From NCBI GenBank assembly GCA_017983515.1, contig JAGOBF010000017.1, positions 1 to 64,000 on the forward strand: a DNA stretch of 64,000 nt, written 5' to 3'. The notes beneath the pieces were generated by a model, which saw only the letters and a program-made list of their open reading frames with translations, was not told the origin of the DNA and did no database searches. Made by a program: the position numbers and the translations under genes. Positions 27,234 through 36,297 of this stretch are shown piece by piece; within the stretch, counting starts at the first letter, position 1, and every line of letters begins with the position of its first letter. Source of the DNA: Promineifilum sp. (GTDB lineage Bacteria; Chloroflexota; Anaerolineae; Promineifilales; Promineifilaceae).

Positions 27234-28031
27234 TTATTTTATCATCACTCGCCAGGCAAACCGTGGCAGCGCCAGCATCCGTCGCCAGCGCCACGGCTCC
27301 TTGTACAGTCGATAGAGCCACTCCAGCCCGGCATTCTGCGCCCATTGCGGCGCGCGGACGGCCCGGCCGGTGATGAAGTCCAGTGAGCCACCGACGCCCA
27401 TCGCCACACGCACCGTCGTCAGGTTGGTTCGGTTACGCTCGATCCACTTGTCCTGCTTCGGCGCGCCGTAAGCGACGAAGAGCAGAGCCGCACCGCTAGC
27501 GTTGATGCGTCGCACGATAGCGTCGTTTTCCTCGACGGCCGGCGACCCGGCGTAGCTCCCGGCAATTTGTAAGCCGGGATAGCGCTCGCAGAGCAGCCGG
27601 GCCGCCTCCTCGGCCACGCCGGGAGCCGCCCCTAGCAGGTACAGCGGCCACCCCTCGGCCGCCGCGCGCTCAGACAATCGATAGACCAGTTCCGATCCCG
27701 GCACGCGTTCCGGCAGCGTTCGCCCCAGGCGTCGGGCGGCATAGAGCAAGCCGACGCCGTCAGGTAAACAGAGATCGGCCGTCAATAGCGCATGGCGAAA
27801 GGCGGCATCGGATTGTGCCGTCATGACGAACTCCGGGTTGACTGTGGCGATCTGATGCACGCGCGGCTCGGCCATGAAGTCCTCGATCAGCGCCTGCGTC
27901 TCGACCATCGTCACGGCGTGGACGGGAATGCCGAGGATGGGAATGGTTTCAGGCGGGAGCATGGGAATGCGGGGAGAAGATGAGGAAGAGGACAGAGAGC
28001 GGGGCAGCATGGGAGTGGGAACGCTGTTCAA
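27234..28031 (-). CDS. WecG/TagA/CpsF-family glycosyltransferase (GT26)
   Basis: 265 residues. Family signatures are ILGIPVHAVTMVETQALIEDF, ATVNPEFVMTAQSDAAFRHAL, CLPDGVGLLYAARRLG, YLLGAAPGVAEEAARLL, VAYGAPKQDKWIERN, MGVGGSLDFITGRAVRAPQWAQ and LEWLYRLYKEPWRWRRM, all typical of GT26 enzymes. These add N-acetylmannosaminyl or related residues to lipid-linked saccharides on the inner membrane face. The TTG at 28031 has GGAG six bases before it, but residues 1-23 are Ser/Pro low-complexity, so the ATG at 27962 is a real alternative. Confidence 0.9.
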   Translation of the reverse strand: MNSVPTPMLPRSLSSSSSSPRIPMLPPETIPILGIPVHAVTMVETQALIEDFMAEPRVHQIATVNPEFVMTAQSDAAFRHALLTADLCLPDGVGLLYAARRLGRTLPERVPGSELVYRLSERAAAEGWPLYLLGAAPGVAEEAARLLCERYPGLQIAGSYAGSPAVEENDAIVRRINASGAALLFVAYGAPKQDKWIERNRTNLTTVRVAMGVGGSLDFITGRAVRAPQWAQNAGLEWLYRLYKEPWRWRRMLALPRFAWRVMIK

Positions 28032-28065
28032 TCCTCACTCCAAATTTCAAATTCCTGGTTCTTCC

Positions 28066-28293
28066 TCAGCGGCGGAAGATGCGCAGGACGACGTTGAGCA
28101 GGATCGTGCCCAGGATGCTGATCAGGATCATCGTCGCCAACGGGAAATAGATATTGTATTTGTCTCCCTCGATTCGGAAGTCACCGGGCAAATTACCCAT
28201 CCAGGGCAGGTAGCGCACGGCGACCAGGATGACAAGGCCGCAAAAGGCGACGGCCAGGCCGATGATGAGCAGAAGGCGACCTAGTTCAGCCAT
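28066..28293 (-). CDS. DUF2905 membrane protein
   Basis: 75 residues with two membrane helices: LLLIIGLAVAFCGLVILVAV and PLATMILISILGTILLNVV. Between them is the DUF2905 signature GNLPGDFRIEGDKYNIYFP. The family is small, membrane-bound and of unknown function, often placed right after ruvB as here (3-bp gap), so co-expression with RuvB is likely. Confidence 0.88.
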   Translation of the reverse strand: MAELGRLLLIIGLAVAFCGLVILVAVRYLPWMGNLPGDFRIEGDKYNIYFPLATMILISILGTILLNVVLRIFRR

Positions 28294-28296
28294 GTT

Positions 28297-29364
28297 TCAC
28301 TTACCCGAATTGGCGTCGAACAAACTGCGTTGCGGATTGCGCGGATCGTTGTCGGGCATGCGAAGCGCCAGGTGCTCGTAGGCCCGAGGCGAAGCCATGC
28401 GCCCGCGCGACGTGCGCTCCAGAAATCCGAGTTGTAACAGATACGGCTCGACGACATCCATGATCGTGTCCGACTCTTCACTGATCGACGCGGCGATAGT
28501 CTCCAGCCCGACCGGGCCGCCGCTGAACTTCTCGATGATTGCCCGCAGAACCCGGCGGTCAAGGTCATCCAGACCCAAATGGTCGATCTCCATCAGATCG
28601 AGCGCGGCCACGGCCGTGTCGTGGGTGATAGACCCGTCGGAGCGCACCTGCGCATAATCGCGCACGCGACGCAGCAGGCGCAAGGCCACGCGCGGCGTCC
28701 CACGGGCGCGCCGGGCGATCTCGCTGGTGCCCGCCGGCTCGATCGGCACCTCGAGGATGCGCGCCCCGCGGCCGACGATCTCCTCCATCGCCGTCTGATC
28801 GTAGAAGTCCATACGGTAGACCGCACCGAAGCGGGCGCGCAGGGGGGCAGTCATCAGCGCCAGCCGGGTCGTCGCCCCGACGACGGTGAAGCGCGGCAGC
28901 TTGAGCCGCACGTTCTTGGCTCCCGGCCCCTTGCCGACGATCAGGTCGAGAACGAAATCCTCCATCGCCGGGTAGAGAATCTCCTCGACCGGGCGGCTGA
29001 GGCGGTGGACTTCGTCGATGAACAGGACATCGCCGCTGCGCATGTTGGACAGGATGGCCGCCAGATCGCCGGAGTGCTCGATGGCCGGCCCGGCGGTGTG
29101 ACGAATGTTGGCTCCCATCTCGTTGGCGACGACTTGGGCCAACGTGGTCTTGCCCAGTCCGGGCGGCCCGTGGAACAAGACGTGGTCCAGCGATTCCTCC
29201 CGGCCGCGCGCGGCGTCGATGAGGATGCGCAGGTTGTCCTTAAGCCGTTCCTGCCCGATGAATTGCGCAAGGCGCTGCGGCCGCAACATCGTGTCGAGGC
29301 CGACGTCTTCGGCTGTTTGCTGCGGCGCAATGGACCGCTCCGGCGGGGTGTTTGGTGTCGTCAT
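28297..29364 (-). CDS. ruvB: Holliday junction branch migration ATPase RuvB
   Basis: 355 residues, canonical length. AAA+ features are Walker [20 protein letters not shown], Walker [17 protein letters not shown], sensor 1 [18 protein letters not shown] and the family start [19 protein letters not shown]. The C-terminal winged helix ([28 protein letters not shown], quoted in parts) binds DNA. The enzyme drives branch migration with RuvA; ruvA and ruvC are not in the window. It lies 3 bp upstream of the DUF2905 gene. Confidence 0.97.
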   Translation of the reverse strand: MTTPNTPPERSIAPQQTAEDVGLDTMLRPQRLAQFIGQERLKDNLRILIDAARGREESLDHVLFHGPPGLGKTTLAQVVANEMGANIRHTAGPAIEHSGDLAAILSNMRSGDVLFIDEVHRLSRPVEEILYPAMEDFVLDLIVGKGPGAKNVRLKLPRFTVVGATTRLALMTAPLRARFGAVYRMDFYDQTAMEEIVGRGARILEVPIEPAGTSEIARRARGTPRVALRLLRRVRDYAQVRSDGSITHDTAVAALDLMEIDHLGLDDLDRRVLRAIIEKFSGGPVGLETIAASISEESDTIMDVVEPYLLQLGFLERTSRGRMASPRAYEHLALRMPDNDPRNPQRSLFDANSGK

Positions 29365-29589
29365 GGCTGGGCCGGATTATACGCCATGCGGCTCGTTTGC
29401 GGTAATGGAGTGAGTTGCGGAATAAGCAGTGATCGGTGGGCAGTGAGCAGGGCGAGGGCGTTGGCTTCTCGGCTGGATTCATCCATCGACGGCCGGGACA
29501 AGGGCCATTTTCCGGTGCGCAACGGCCATTTGCTACGCAACTGCCCACAGGTTGGCTACAATGCAGTACGCTAAACAAGGAGAGACAGG

Positions 29590-30210
29590 ATGGTTTTTGA
29601 GTCACAACACCCTTTGGTGAAGCACAAGCTGGCCCTGATGCGCGACAAGAATACGAAGCCGAAGAAGTTCCGCCAACTGATCCGCGAGATCTCGATGTTG
29701 CTTTGCTATGAGGCCACGGCCGATCTGCATACCACCGCTATCTCTGTAGAGTCGCCGATGGGTATGGCGCAGGGCGTGGAGCTGGTCGACAAGGTGGGGC
29801 TGATCCCCGTGCTGCGGGCCGGCCTGGGCATGGTCGACGGCATTTGGGAGATGATGCCCGGCGCGGAAGTATGGCACATCGGCCTGTATCGCGACGAGCA
29901 AACATTGAAGCCGGTATCCTACTACAACAAGTTGCCCACGCTGCCGACCGTGCAGGTCTGTCTGGTGCTCGACCCCATGCTGGCTACCGGTGGGTCGGCC
30001 ACCGCCACCGTCGATCTGTTGAAGAGGTGGGGCGCGCGGCGGGTGAAGTTCGTCGGCATCCTGGCCGCGCCGGAAGGTATCGCCCGGCTGCAGGGCGCGC
30101 ATCCCGACGTGCCCATCCATGTCGCCCACATAGATTCCCATCTGAACGAGATCGGTTACATCGTCCCCGGACTGGGTGACGCCGGCGACCGTCAATTCGG
30201 CACGGCCTGA
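29590..30210 (+). CDS. upp: Uracil phosphoribosyltransferase
   Basis: 206 residues, typical of Upp, which makes UMP from uracil and PRPP in pyrimidine salvage. Motifs are [16 protein letters not shown] at the N-terminus, [15 protein letters not shown], the PRPP-binding loop [19 protein letters not shown] and [20 protein letters not shown] at the C-terminus. AAGGAGAGACAGG precedes the ATG. A glycosyl-1-phosphate transferase gene follows 9 bp downstream on the same strand. Confidence 0.96.
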   Translation: MVFESQHPLVKHKLALMRDKNTKPKKFRQLIREISMLLCYEATADLHTTAISVESPMGMAQGVELVDKVGLIPVLRAGLGMVDGIWEMMPGAEVWHIGLYRDEQTLKPVSYYNKLPTLPTVQVCLVLDPMLATGGSATATVDLLKRWGARRVKFVGILAAPEGIARLQGAHPDVPIHVAHIDSHLNEIGYIVPGLGDAGDRQFGTA

Positions 30211-30219
30211 TTCGAAGCT

Positions 30220-31290
30220 ATGATTTATCTGATTGTGGCTCTGGCGTCGGCCGTCGCGGCGCTGGTCACGACGCCCTTGGCGCGCCGCCTGTCGTTCCGG
30301 CTGGGCATCCTGGCCGAACCGGGCGGCCGGCGGCAACACGCCGGCCGCATTGCCAAGTTGGGCGGTCTGGCCGTCTTCGCCGCCTGGCTGGTGGGCATCG
30401 GACTGACCTATTGGCTCCTGCCGCCGGTCAATCCGCAAGACGCGCTGCGGCTGCGGGGGGTCCTGCTGGGCAGTTTTGTGGTGATCATCGGCGGTTTTCT
30501 CGATGACCGCTATGACTTTCCGCCGGGGGCGCAGTTCATGATCCAACTGTTGGGCGCGCTCATCGCCATCGGCCATATCATCTTCATCGAGGTCTTCACT
30601 AACCCGCTGCCCAGCGCTGCCTTATGGGAGGCCATCCCCCTGTTTCGCGTCGAAGGGGGGCTGGTGTGGCTATGGCGGCCGTTAGCCCTCCTATTCACTG
30701 TTTTCTGGGTGATCGGAATGATCAACGCCATCAACTTTCTGGACGGGCTAGACGGACTGGCCGCCGGCGTCTGCCTCATCGCCGCGGCCTTCTTCGCCTA
30801 CCACAGCTATCGGTTGGGTCAGGAGACCGTACCGCTCTTTCCGCTGGCGCTGGCCGGGGCGCTGCTGGGCTTTCTGCCGTTCAACTTCTCCCCGGCGCGC
30901 ATCTTTCTCGGCTCGGCCGGAGCCTATTTCCTGGGCTACCAGATGGCGACGTTGTCGATCTTGTCTCCGGCCAAGCTCTCGACGGCGCTGCTGGTCATGG
31001 CTGTACCCATTATCGACGTGGCCTGGCAAATTATTTCGCGCCTGAGACAAGGCCGCCATCCCATGCGCGGCGACCGAGGCCATCTGCATTTTCGCCTTTC
31101 CGACCGGGGCTTGCCGACGCCGCACATCGTCCTTGGCTATTATGCGGTCGCCATTTTGTTTGGCCTGATCGCCATTCTGGTAGCCTCACCTTTGCTGAAG
31201 GTGGCGATGCTGGTCGGGCTGGCCGCCGGGGTATTGGCCCTGATGATACGCCTCAGCCGGCGGGAAGACCGCGGGCAAGAATCCCCGTAA
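30220..31290 (+). CDS. WecA/MraY-family polyprenyl-phosphate sugar-1-phosphate transferase
   Basis: 356 residues, about ten membrane helices. Signatures of the family are GGRRQHAGRIAKLGGLAVF, GGFLDDRYDFPPGAQF (the DD metal/catalytic motif), NAINFLDGLDGLAAGVC, and the His-rich loop GDRGHLHFRLSDRGL. These match WecA/TagO-type enzymes, which start surface polysaccharide assembly on the lipid carrier. Together with the GT26 enzyme at 27.2 kb and the epimerase, this suggests a local surface-glycan function. It probably shares a transcript with upp. Confidence 0.9.
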   Translation: MIYLIVALASAVAALVTTPLARRLSFRLGILAEPGGRRQHAGRIAKLGGLAVFAAWLVGIGLTYWLLPPVNPQDALRLRGVLLGSFVVIIGGFLDDRYDFPPGAQFMIQLLGALIAIGHIIFIEVFTNPLPSAALWEAIPLFRVEGGLVWLWRPLALLFTVFWVIGMINAINFLDGLDGLAAGVCLIAAAFFAYHSYRLGQETVPLFPLALAGALLGFLPFNFSPARIFLGSAGAYFLGYQMATLSILSPAKLSTALLVMAVPIIDVAWQIISRLRQGRHPMRGDRGHLHFRLSDRGLPTPHIVLGYYAVAILFGLIAILVASPLLKVAMLVGLAAGVLALMIRLSRREDRGQESP

Positions 31291-31295
31291 CGGTG

Positions 31296-31316
31296 TCGCC
31301 GGATCTTATCCGGCGA
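31296..31316. terminator. Hairpin between convergent genes
   Basis: TCGCCGGAT (31296-31304) and ATCCGGCGA (31308-31316) form a perfect 9-bp stem with a CTT loop, five bases after the glycosyltransferase stop and facing the esterase gene. It is a likely bidirectional terminator. Confidence 0.6.
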
Positions 31317-31349
31317 ATGAGGCGAAGAACGCCGGTTAGAAAGCCAGCG

Positions 31350-32414
31350 CTACGGCTGTTTGCAATCGGGCAGCTCGGCCCCATCCCCACGCCAGCCGTC
31401 ACTATACCAGACCAGATAGCTGTCCAGATTCGCCCGCCAGTAGGCTTCATCATGCGTACCCGCGTTGACGTGCCACTCGTGCGGTACGCCGGCGGCCGCC
31501 AGCGCCTCGTGCAACGGCCGCGCCTCAACCAGGTACGGGTCGCGTTCGCCGATATCGATCCAGATGCGCAAATGGCCCAGATTGTTCGTCGCACCGGTGA
31601 TGGCCGGGTCTTCGGCCGGGCCGGCGTGGCTGTCGATGAGGGCCGGGCTATGGCTGCCGACGCTGCCGAACAGGTCGGGCCGGCGAAAGGCCATCATTAG
31701 CGACCAGTAGCCGCCGCGCGAGATGCCGCCGACTGCGCGGCCGGCCGCCGAGGGCCAGGCGCAGTAAGTCGCCTCGATGTAGGGGATCAGCTCGTCGAGG
31801 ACGAAGCCCTCGTAGGAGGTGGGGCCGCTGGTCGTAGTGTTTGCCAGCCACCCATTATCCGGCATGACGATGAGCAGGGGCGGGATGTCGCCGCCGGCAA
31901 TGGCCGCCTCGGCTGCCTCGTCCAGCCCCAGCGTGTCCCATATCGCCTCGTCGTGGATGTTGCCGCCGAACATGTACAGGGTAGGGTAGACCCGGCCGTC
32001 GCGACCATAGCAGGGCGGCAGATAGACACGATAGCGCATCGGCTCTCCGGCGATGGCACTGTCGACGTTGCCGAATTCGATCCGGCCCGGCTCGGCGCAG
32101 GGCGTGGGCGCGGGTGTGTTCGATGGCGTCACCGGCGAAGTCGGCGGCCCAGTGGATACTGGCGTCGTGGACGCTTGCTCCGAAGCTGGCGTCGATGGCG
32201 CTTGTTCCGAAGCTGGCGTCGATGTCGTCGAGGGTGTCATGGGCGTTAGTGCCGGTTCGCCAGCCAGCGCCGAAGTCGGCGTCGATGCGAGCACGGAGTC
32301 CGCCGGCGGGGCGGCCGCGAGCGGGACCGGGGTCGACACGACCTCCACGCCCAGGCAGCCGGCCAGCAACAACAGGCCCAGAGAGAGAAGGAAAAACAGA
32401 CGAAGCCGGGCCAT
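31350..32414 (-). CDS. Lipoprotein esterase (alpha/beta hydrolase, esterase D-like)
   Basis: 354 residues. The N-terminal signal ends in a lipobox (LLLLAGC), followed by a ~90-residue Thr/Pro/Ala/Ser-rich linker, then an alpha/beta hydrolase domain of the PF00756 esterase type. The domain has YRVYLPPCYGRDGRVYPTLY, the nucleophile elbow GGISRGGYWSLMM (GxSxG), and catalytic His in NAGTHDEAYW. It is an exported, lipid-anchored enzyme on the outer face, probably acting on carbohydrate esters or siderophore-like substrates. It is the mate of a 144-residue unknown gene 20 bp upstream. Confidence 0.85.
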   Translation of the reverse strand: MARLRLFFLLSLGLLLLAGCLGVEVVSTPVPLAAAPPADSVLASTPTSALAGEPALTPMTPSTTSTPASEQAPSTPASEQASTTPVSTGPPTSPVTPSNTPAPTPCAEPGRIEFGNVDSAIAGEPMRYRVYLPPCYGRDGRVYPTLYMFGGNIHDEAIWDTLGLDEAAEAAIAGGDIPPLLIVMPDNGWLANTTTSGPTSYEGFVLDELIPYIEATYCAWPSAAGRAVGGISRGGYWSLMMAFRRPDLFGSVGSHSPALIDSHAGPAEDPAITGATNNLGHLRIWIDIGERDPYLVEARPLHEALAAAGVPHEWHVNAGTHDEAYWRANLDSYLVWYSDGWRGDGAELPDCKQP

Positions 32415-32434
32415 CGGGCGGTCGAGAAGGCGGC

Positions 32435-32869
32435 TTAGTGGGGCACGGCCGCCGGCGGCTCGGTCATCAACTTATGATAGGCGCCGCGCCAGTCGGACGG
32501 TTTGCGCGTCATCGTCTTGATCTGGATGTCGTCGAAGTGAGGCGATAGGTCGGCCAGCAACTCCGGCAGCAAGTCCCAGGCCTGATGACGAATTACGTCG
32601 TCGATGTTGGCGACCAGTTCGGGGATCCATTCCCAGTCGCGCACAAAGCGCTCGACCTTCATCCAGTAACCGCGCTTCTCCCAGGCCGCGGCCGACTCAT
32701 CGATTGTCCCTTTGATCTCGCGCAGTAGAAAGACGAGCATGGCCGCCATATCGCGGGCCTCCTCGTCGATTTGGCTCTTGCGGCCGAGGAAGCGCAGGAT
32801 TTCGGCGATGGATCGCCGCGCCTGATTGCGCCGCTTGCCCGGGTTGTCCACGTGAATCACTCGACTCAT
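32435..32869 (-). CDS. Conserved helical protein of unknown function
   Basis: 144 residues, mainly helical by pattern. A basic N-terminal segment (NPGKRRNQARRSIAEILRFL) is followed by DEEARDMAAMLVFLLREI and EKRGYWMKVERFVRDWEW. There is no signal peptide or metal motif. GGAG seven bases upstream makes the start certain. It is upstream of, and 20 bp from, the esterase lipoprotein gene; a functional link is not evident. I cannot name a family. Confidence 0.65.
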   Translation of the reverse strand: MSRVIHVDNPGKRRNQARRSIAEILRFLGRKSQIDEEARDMAAMLVFLLREIKGTIDESAAAWEKRGYWMKVERFVRDWEWIPELVANIDDVIRHQAWDLLPELLADLSPHFDDIQIKTMTRKPSDWRGAYHKLMTEPPAAVPH

Positions 32870-33061
32870 GAAAGCTCCTCACAATAAAATCGTCGCCCTC
32901 AATGTTAAGTCCCATTGGGAGCGCCGCCGAATCATAACATCGGCTGGTGAAGTGGGCCAGTGGTGTGCCTAATGGAGGGGGTGAGGGTATAGTTGCCCAG
33001 CGGCAGGCTATGACCTTTCTTTCTTTAATATCGATCTCAGTGGAACCGAAATGGTGAGAAA

Positions 33062-34336
33062 ATGGCTAGTGAACAAATAGCTAATATGAAAAACGTATTG
33101 GGCCTTATCCTGGGTGGTGGTCAGGGTGCACGACTCTATCCGCTAACGAAGGAACGCTCCAAACCGGCCGTCCCCCTTGCCGGCAAATACCGGCTGATCG
33201 ACATCCCGATGAGCAACTGCTTCCACGCCGGCATCGAGAAGATCGCCATTTTGACCCAATTCAATTCCGCTTCGCTCCACCGCCACATCTGGAGCACCTA
33301 TACGCGCGACCAGTTTTCGCCGGGCTGGATCCAGATATTGGCCGCCGAACAGACGCCGCGCAGCCGCGACTGGTATCAGGGCACGGCCGACGCAGTGCGC
33401 AAACAGTGGGTCGAGATCAAAGAAGCGGGCACTCGCCATGTCCTCATCCTGGCCGGCGACCATCTGTACCGCATGGATTACCGCAAATTTGTCCAGCAGC
33501 ACATCGATTCTGAGGCAGCCATTACCGTGGCCGTGCAGCCGGTCAGCCGGGAAGTCGTTTCCGGTTTGGGTATCCTCAAGATGACCAGCGATGGCGTCAT
33601 CACTCAATTCACCGAGAAGCCTAAAGAGGCCAAGATACTAAAGCAGTTTGAAAGCCCGGCTCATCCCGACAAGCCGTTTATGGCTTCGTTAGGTATTTAC
33701 GTCTTCAACACCGACGTACTGGAAGAGGTGTTGGCCGAAGATTTTGTGGATTTCGGCCGCGACATCCTGCCGCGATCGATCGACAAGCGTCGTGTCTGCG
33801 GCTACGTCTTCGATGGCTTCTGGGAAGACATCGGGACGATCCGTCGTTTTTTCGAGGTCAATCTGCGCATGACCAAGATCGACGCGCCGTTTGACTTCTA
33901 TGACGCCAATGCGCCCATCTTCACCCACGCCCGGTTCTTACCCGGCTCAGAGGTGCTCAACTCCCGTCTGGATGAGGTGTTGCTGGCCGACGGCTGCCGA
34001 ATCTATGATGCCTCCGTGCGCGAAACCGTTGTTGGTCTGCGCAGCATCATTGGGTTCGAGGCCAATATCCAGTCGTCGATCCTGATGGGCGCTGATTATT
34101 ACGAGTCGGACGAAGAGCGGGCCGAGAACAGGAAGCTCGAACGGCCCGACATCGGCATCGGCGAAAACGCCGTCATCAAAGGGGCGATCATCGACAAGAA
34201 CGCCCGCATCGGCAAGAACGTGACGATTCGCTACATACCCGACCGCCCGGAGGAAGAGACCGACAACTGGGTCTCGCGCGACGGCATTGTCATCGTGCCC
34301 AAGGGCGCGATTATCCGCGACGGAATGGTTATCTAG
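33062..34336 (+). CDS. glgC: Glucose-1-phosphate adenylyltransferase
   Basis: 424 residues. GlgC makes ADP-glucose for glycogen. The nucleotidyltransferase signature LGLILGGGQGARLYPLTKERSKPAVPL (quoted as LGGGQGARLYPLT and KERSKPAVPL) opens the protein. It is followed by AILTQFNSASLHRHI, GTADAVRKQW and LAGDHLYRMDYRKF, and the C-terminal left-handed beta-helix hexapeptides (IGENAVIKGAIIDKNARIG). Length and motifs are complete. A perfect 12-bp hairpin follows the stop. No glycogen synthase gene is adjacent. Confidence 0.96.
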   Translation: MASEQIANMKNVLGLILGGGQGARLYPLTKERSKPAVPLAGKYRLIDIPMSNCFHAGIEKIAILTQFNSASLHRHIWSTYTRDQFSPGWIQILAAEQTPRSRDWYQGTADAVRKQWVEIKEAGTRHVLILAGDHLYRMDYRKFVQQHIDSEAAITVAVQPVSREVVSGLGILKMTSDGVITQFTEKPKEAKILKQFESPAHPDKPFMASLGIYVFNTDVLEEVLAEDFVDFGRDILPRSIDKRRVCGYVFDGFWEDIGTIRRFFEVNLRMTKIDAPFDFYDANAPIFTHARFLPGSEVLNSRLDEVLLADGCRIYDASVRETVVGLRSIIGFEANIQSSILMGADYYESDEERAENRKLERPDIGIGENAVIKGAIIDKNARIGKNVTIRYIPDRPEEETDNWVSRDGIVIVPKGAIIRDGMVI

Positions 34337-34341
34337 CAGCC

Positions 34342-34367
34342 AGAGACCGGTCATGTGACCGGTCTCT
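34342..34367. terminator. Perfect 12-bp hairpin after glgC
   Basis: AGAGACCGGTCA (34342-34353) and TGACCGGTCTCT (34356-34367) are exact complements around a 2-nt centre, six bases after the glgC stop and facing the convergent 93-residue gene. It is a strong candidate for a bidirectional terminator, though the trailing T tract is short. Confidence 0.7.
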
Positions 34368-34372
34368 CTTGA

Positions 34373-34654
34373 TCAGGTTTCCGCTTTATCGAGATATTTG
34401 GCCGCTACTTCGGGGCTGGGATAGGGTTCCTTAATCTGCCCGTAGATCGTCACGTGGCCGCCTTTCGCATCGACGATGGCCGGATACCAGCCGTGTCCGG
34501 CTTGTGGCGGATGGACAGCGCCATTGAACCCATTCTTGCGCAGCCGGGGGAATTGCCAGATCACCCAGGTAAAAAGCTGGCTAATCGGCACCACGGTGGG
34601 TTCGTTTGATTCGAAAGGGATGTCGTCGATGACTATCTTTTTACGCGATGGCAT
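34373..34654 (-). CDS. Small conserved unknown protein
   Basis: 93 residues. A basic N-terminus (MPSRKKIVIDDIPFES) leads to a Trp-rich centre (FTWVIWQFPRLRKNGF) and a C-terminus with HGWYPAIVDAKGGHVTIYG. No signal peptide or known motif. GGAGGG seven bases before the ATG makes the start certain. Its start is 4 bp from the end of the HAD hydrolase gene, so it is the last gene of a leftward run. Function unknown. Confidence 0.6.
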   Translation of the reverse strand: MPSRKKIVIDDIPFESNEPTVVPISQLFTWVIWQFPRLRKNGFNGAVHPPQAGHGWYPAIVDAKGGHVTIYGQIKEPYPSPEVAAKYLDKAET

Positions 34655-34658
34655 GTTT

Positions 34659-35375
34659 TCACCCTCCTGCGGGTAGCGGCGTACCGATCGGCTCCAGTAT
34701 AGCCCTTAGCACATCATTTGTCTGCGCCAAATCGGGGAAAAGATAATCGGGCTGGTGGCGGCCAAGCACCTCGGCCGGGTAGGGGCCGGTCGCCACGGCG
34801 ATGACCCGGCCGCCGCCGCTCCGAGCGCAGCGGATGTCGGCCGGCGTATCGCCGACAATGACCGCCTGCGACCGGGCGAACCGCTGGCCGGTCGCCCGGC
34901 GTACGCTCTCCAGCGCGATGTCGAACAGGTCGTCGCGTTCCAGACTGTCGGAGCCAAAGGCGCCGCCGATGAATTGATCGGGGTCGATGCCCGCCGCAGC
35001 CAGTTTGAGCGCCGCCGTGTGGCGAATATTGCCGGTCAGCAAGGCCGGAACCACATCCTCGCGCCGGCCGAGTTCTTCCAGCAGGGTCGGAATGCCAGGG
35101 CAGGCCCACACCGTCGCCGGAGTAAACAAGTCCCGACCGGCCGCGGCCATTCGTTCATCCAAATCCAAAAGGCGGCCGTCGATCGCCGAATCACTCCAGC
35201 CCTCCACGGTCATCAGGTCGCGGACGATACGCCGGTCGGTCTTTCCGGCGAACTCGAATGTTTCCAGAGCGCCCGTGGTGCCGAAGACGTGGAGCAGAGC
35301 TTGGCCGAGCGCCGCCCGGCCGATGCGGCTGCTGTTGACCAGCGTGCCGTCGATGTCGAACAAGATCAGTTTCAT
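34659..35375 (-). CDS. HAD-superfamily phosphatase, phosphoglycolate phosphatase-like
   Basis: 238 residues. HAD motif I is LILFDIDGTLVNSSRIGRAA (DxDGT), motif II lies near VPALLTGNIRHTA (T), motif III is a basic Lys/Arg region after, and motif IV is AVIVGDTPADIRCARSGG (GDTPxD). The cap region matches the Gph-like subfamily. It is in a tight leftward run with a DapA-family lyase gene (6-bp gap upstream). Substrate not readable. Confidence 0.88.
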   Translation of the reverse strand: MKLILFDIDGTLVNSSRIGRAALGQALLHVFGTTGALETFEFAGKTDRRIVRDLMTVEGWSDSAIDGRLLDLDERMAAAGRDLFTPATVWACPGIPTLLEELGRREDVVPALLTGNIRHTAALKLAAAGIDPDQFIGGAFGSDSLERDDLFDIALESVRRATGQRFARSQAVIVGDTPADIRCARSGGGRVIAVATGPYPAEVLGRHQPDYLFPDLAQTNDVLRAILEPIGTPLPAGG

Positions 35376-35381
35376 GGCGCT

Positions 35382-36296
35382 TCAGACGGCAACGCCCAGG
35401 ATCTCGGCCGCCCGCGTCCACAGCGGTTCGTCGGTCGTGTCCAGCAGGGGGATCGGCGGGCCCACGGCAATGCCGCGCTGGGTCAGGATGGCTTTGATGC
35501 CGCCCACACGCGCGCCGCCCAGCACGCCCAGCAGGCGGTTGATGCAGCGTTGCCACGCTCGCGCCTCGTCTATTTGGCCGGCAGCGAAGGCACGGGTCAG
35601 GGCGACGAACGGTTCGGGAATGGCCGTGCTCAGACCACTGATGAGGCCATCGGCCCCCAGGGCCAGCGATCCCAGCGCCGCGCTTTCGTTACCGGCCAGC
35701 AGGATCCGGTCGCGCGGCAGGGCGTCGATGAGCTGGCGTATCACCTGCAGATCGACCCGGCTGCTCTTCAGACCGGCCAGCAGGGGCAAATCGCGAGCCA
35801 GTGTGGCCAGCAGGCTCGGCCCGATGCCGTTGACGGCGAACTGAGGGATGTCATAGAGAAACAGGGGGATGTCGGGGGCGGCCGTGGCGATGGCCTGAAA
35901 GTAGCGGGCCAGTGCTCCGTCACTCATGCCGTAGAAGGTCGGCGTCATGGCGACGATGGCGTCGGGGCGCAGCCGGGCGGCATGGCCGGCCAGCCTGACG
36001 GCATCTTCCGTGCGCTGCGCGCCGACGTGGAGAAGCACGGCCACGCGGCCGCCGGCCGCCAACGCCGCCGTCTCGTGCAGCGCCTCCCGCTGATCCAGAT
36101 CGAGTTGTGTCCCTTCACCGGTAGTGCCGCCGACAAACAGGCCTTTCACCCCTTTGCCGGCTAGAAAATCCACCAGCTGGGGCACGACATCGAGATTGAC
36201 CGTGTAGGTCCCCGGAATCAATGGCGTGGCCATGGCCGGCGATACCCCGTCGCGCAACTTCGATTTTAATGTTGCAATTTTATCGACCATTTCCAT
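35382..36296 (-). CDS. DapA/NanA-family class I aldolase
   Basis: 304 residues, a (beta/alpha)8 barrel of the dihydrodipicolinate synthase superfamily. Visible: FVGGTTGEGTQLDLDQREAL (GTTGE), the Tyr of IPLFLYDIPQFAVNG, and the Schiff-base Lys in LLAGLKSSRVDLQV. GADGLISGLSTAIPEPFVAL follows. True DapA normally has YNVP near the Tyr; here it is YDIP, so sugar-acid lyases (KDG aldolase, N-acetylneuraminate lyase type) are equally possible. It begins 2 bp after the upstream aminotransferase stop, so they are coupled. Confidence 0.85.
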   Translation of the reverse strand: MEMVDKIATLKSKLRDGVSPAMATPLIPGTYTVNLDVVPQLVDFLAGKGVKGLFVGGTTGEGTQLDLDQREALHETAALAAGGRVAVLLHVGAQRTEDAVRLAGHAARLRPDAIVAMTPTFYGMSDGALARYFQAIATAAPDIPLFLYDIPQFAVNGIGPSLLATLARDLPLLAGLKSSRVDLQVIRQLIDALPRDRILLAGNESAALGSLALGADGLISGLSTAIPEPFVALTRAFAAGQIDEARAWQRCINRLLGVLGGARVGGIKAILTQRGIAVGPPIPLLDTTDEPLWTRAAEILGVAV

Positions 36297-36297
36297 C

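Noticed and set aside
28579..29574. A 331-codon open frame antisense to ruvB and running into its upstream region
   Set aside because: RuvB motifs are complete on the other strand, and this frame is compositionally a mirror of it.
34755..36164. A 469-codon open frame antisense to the HAD and DapA-family genes
   Set aside because: It is rich in Arg, Gln, Gly and Ala with no motif, and both genes beneath it have clear family signatures in the opposite frame. GC-rich DNA with low stop frequency creates such shadows.
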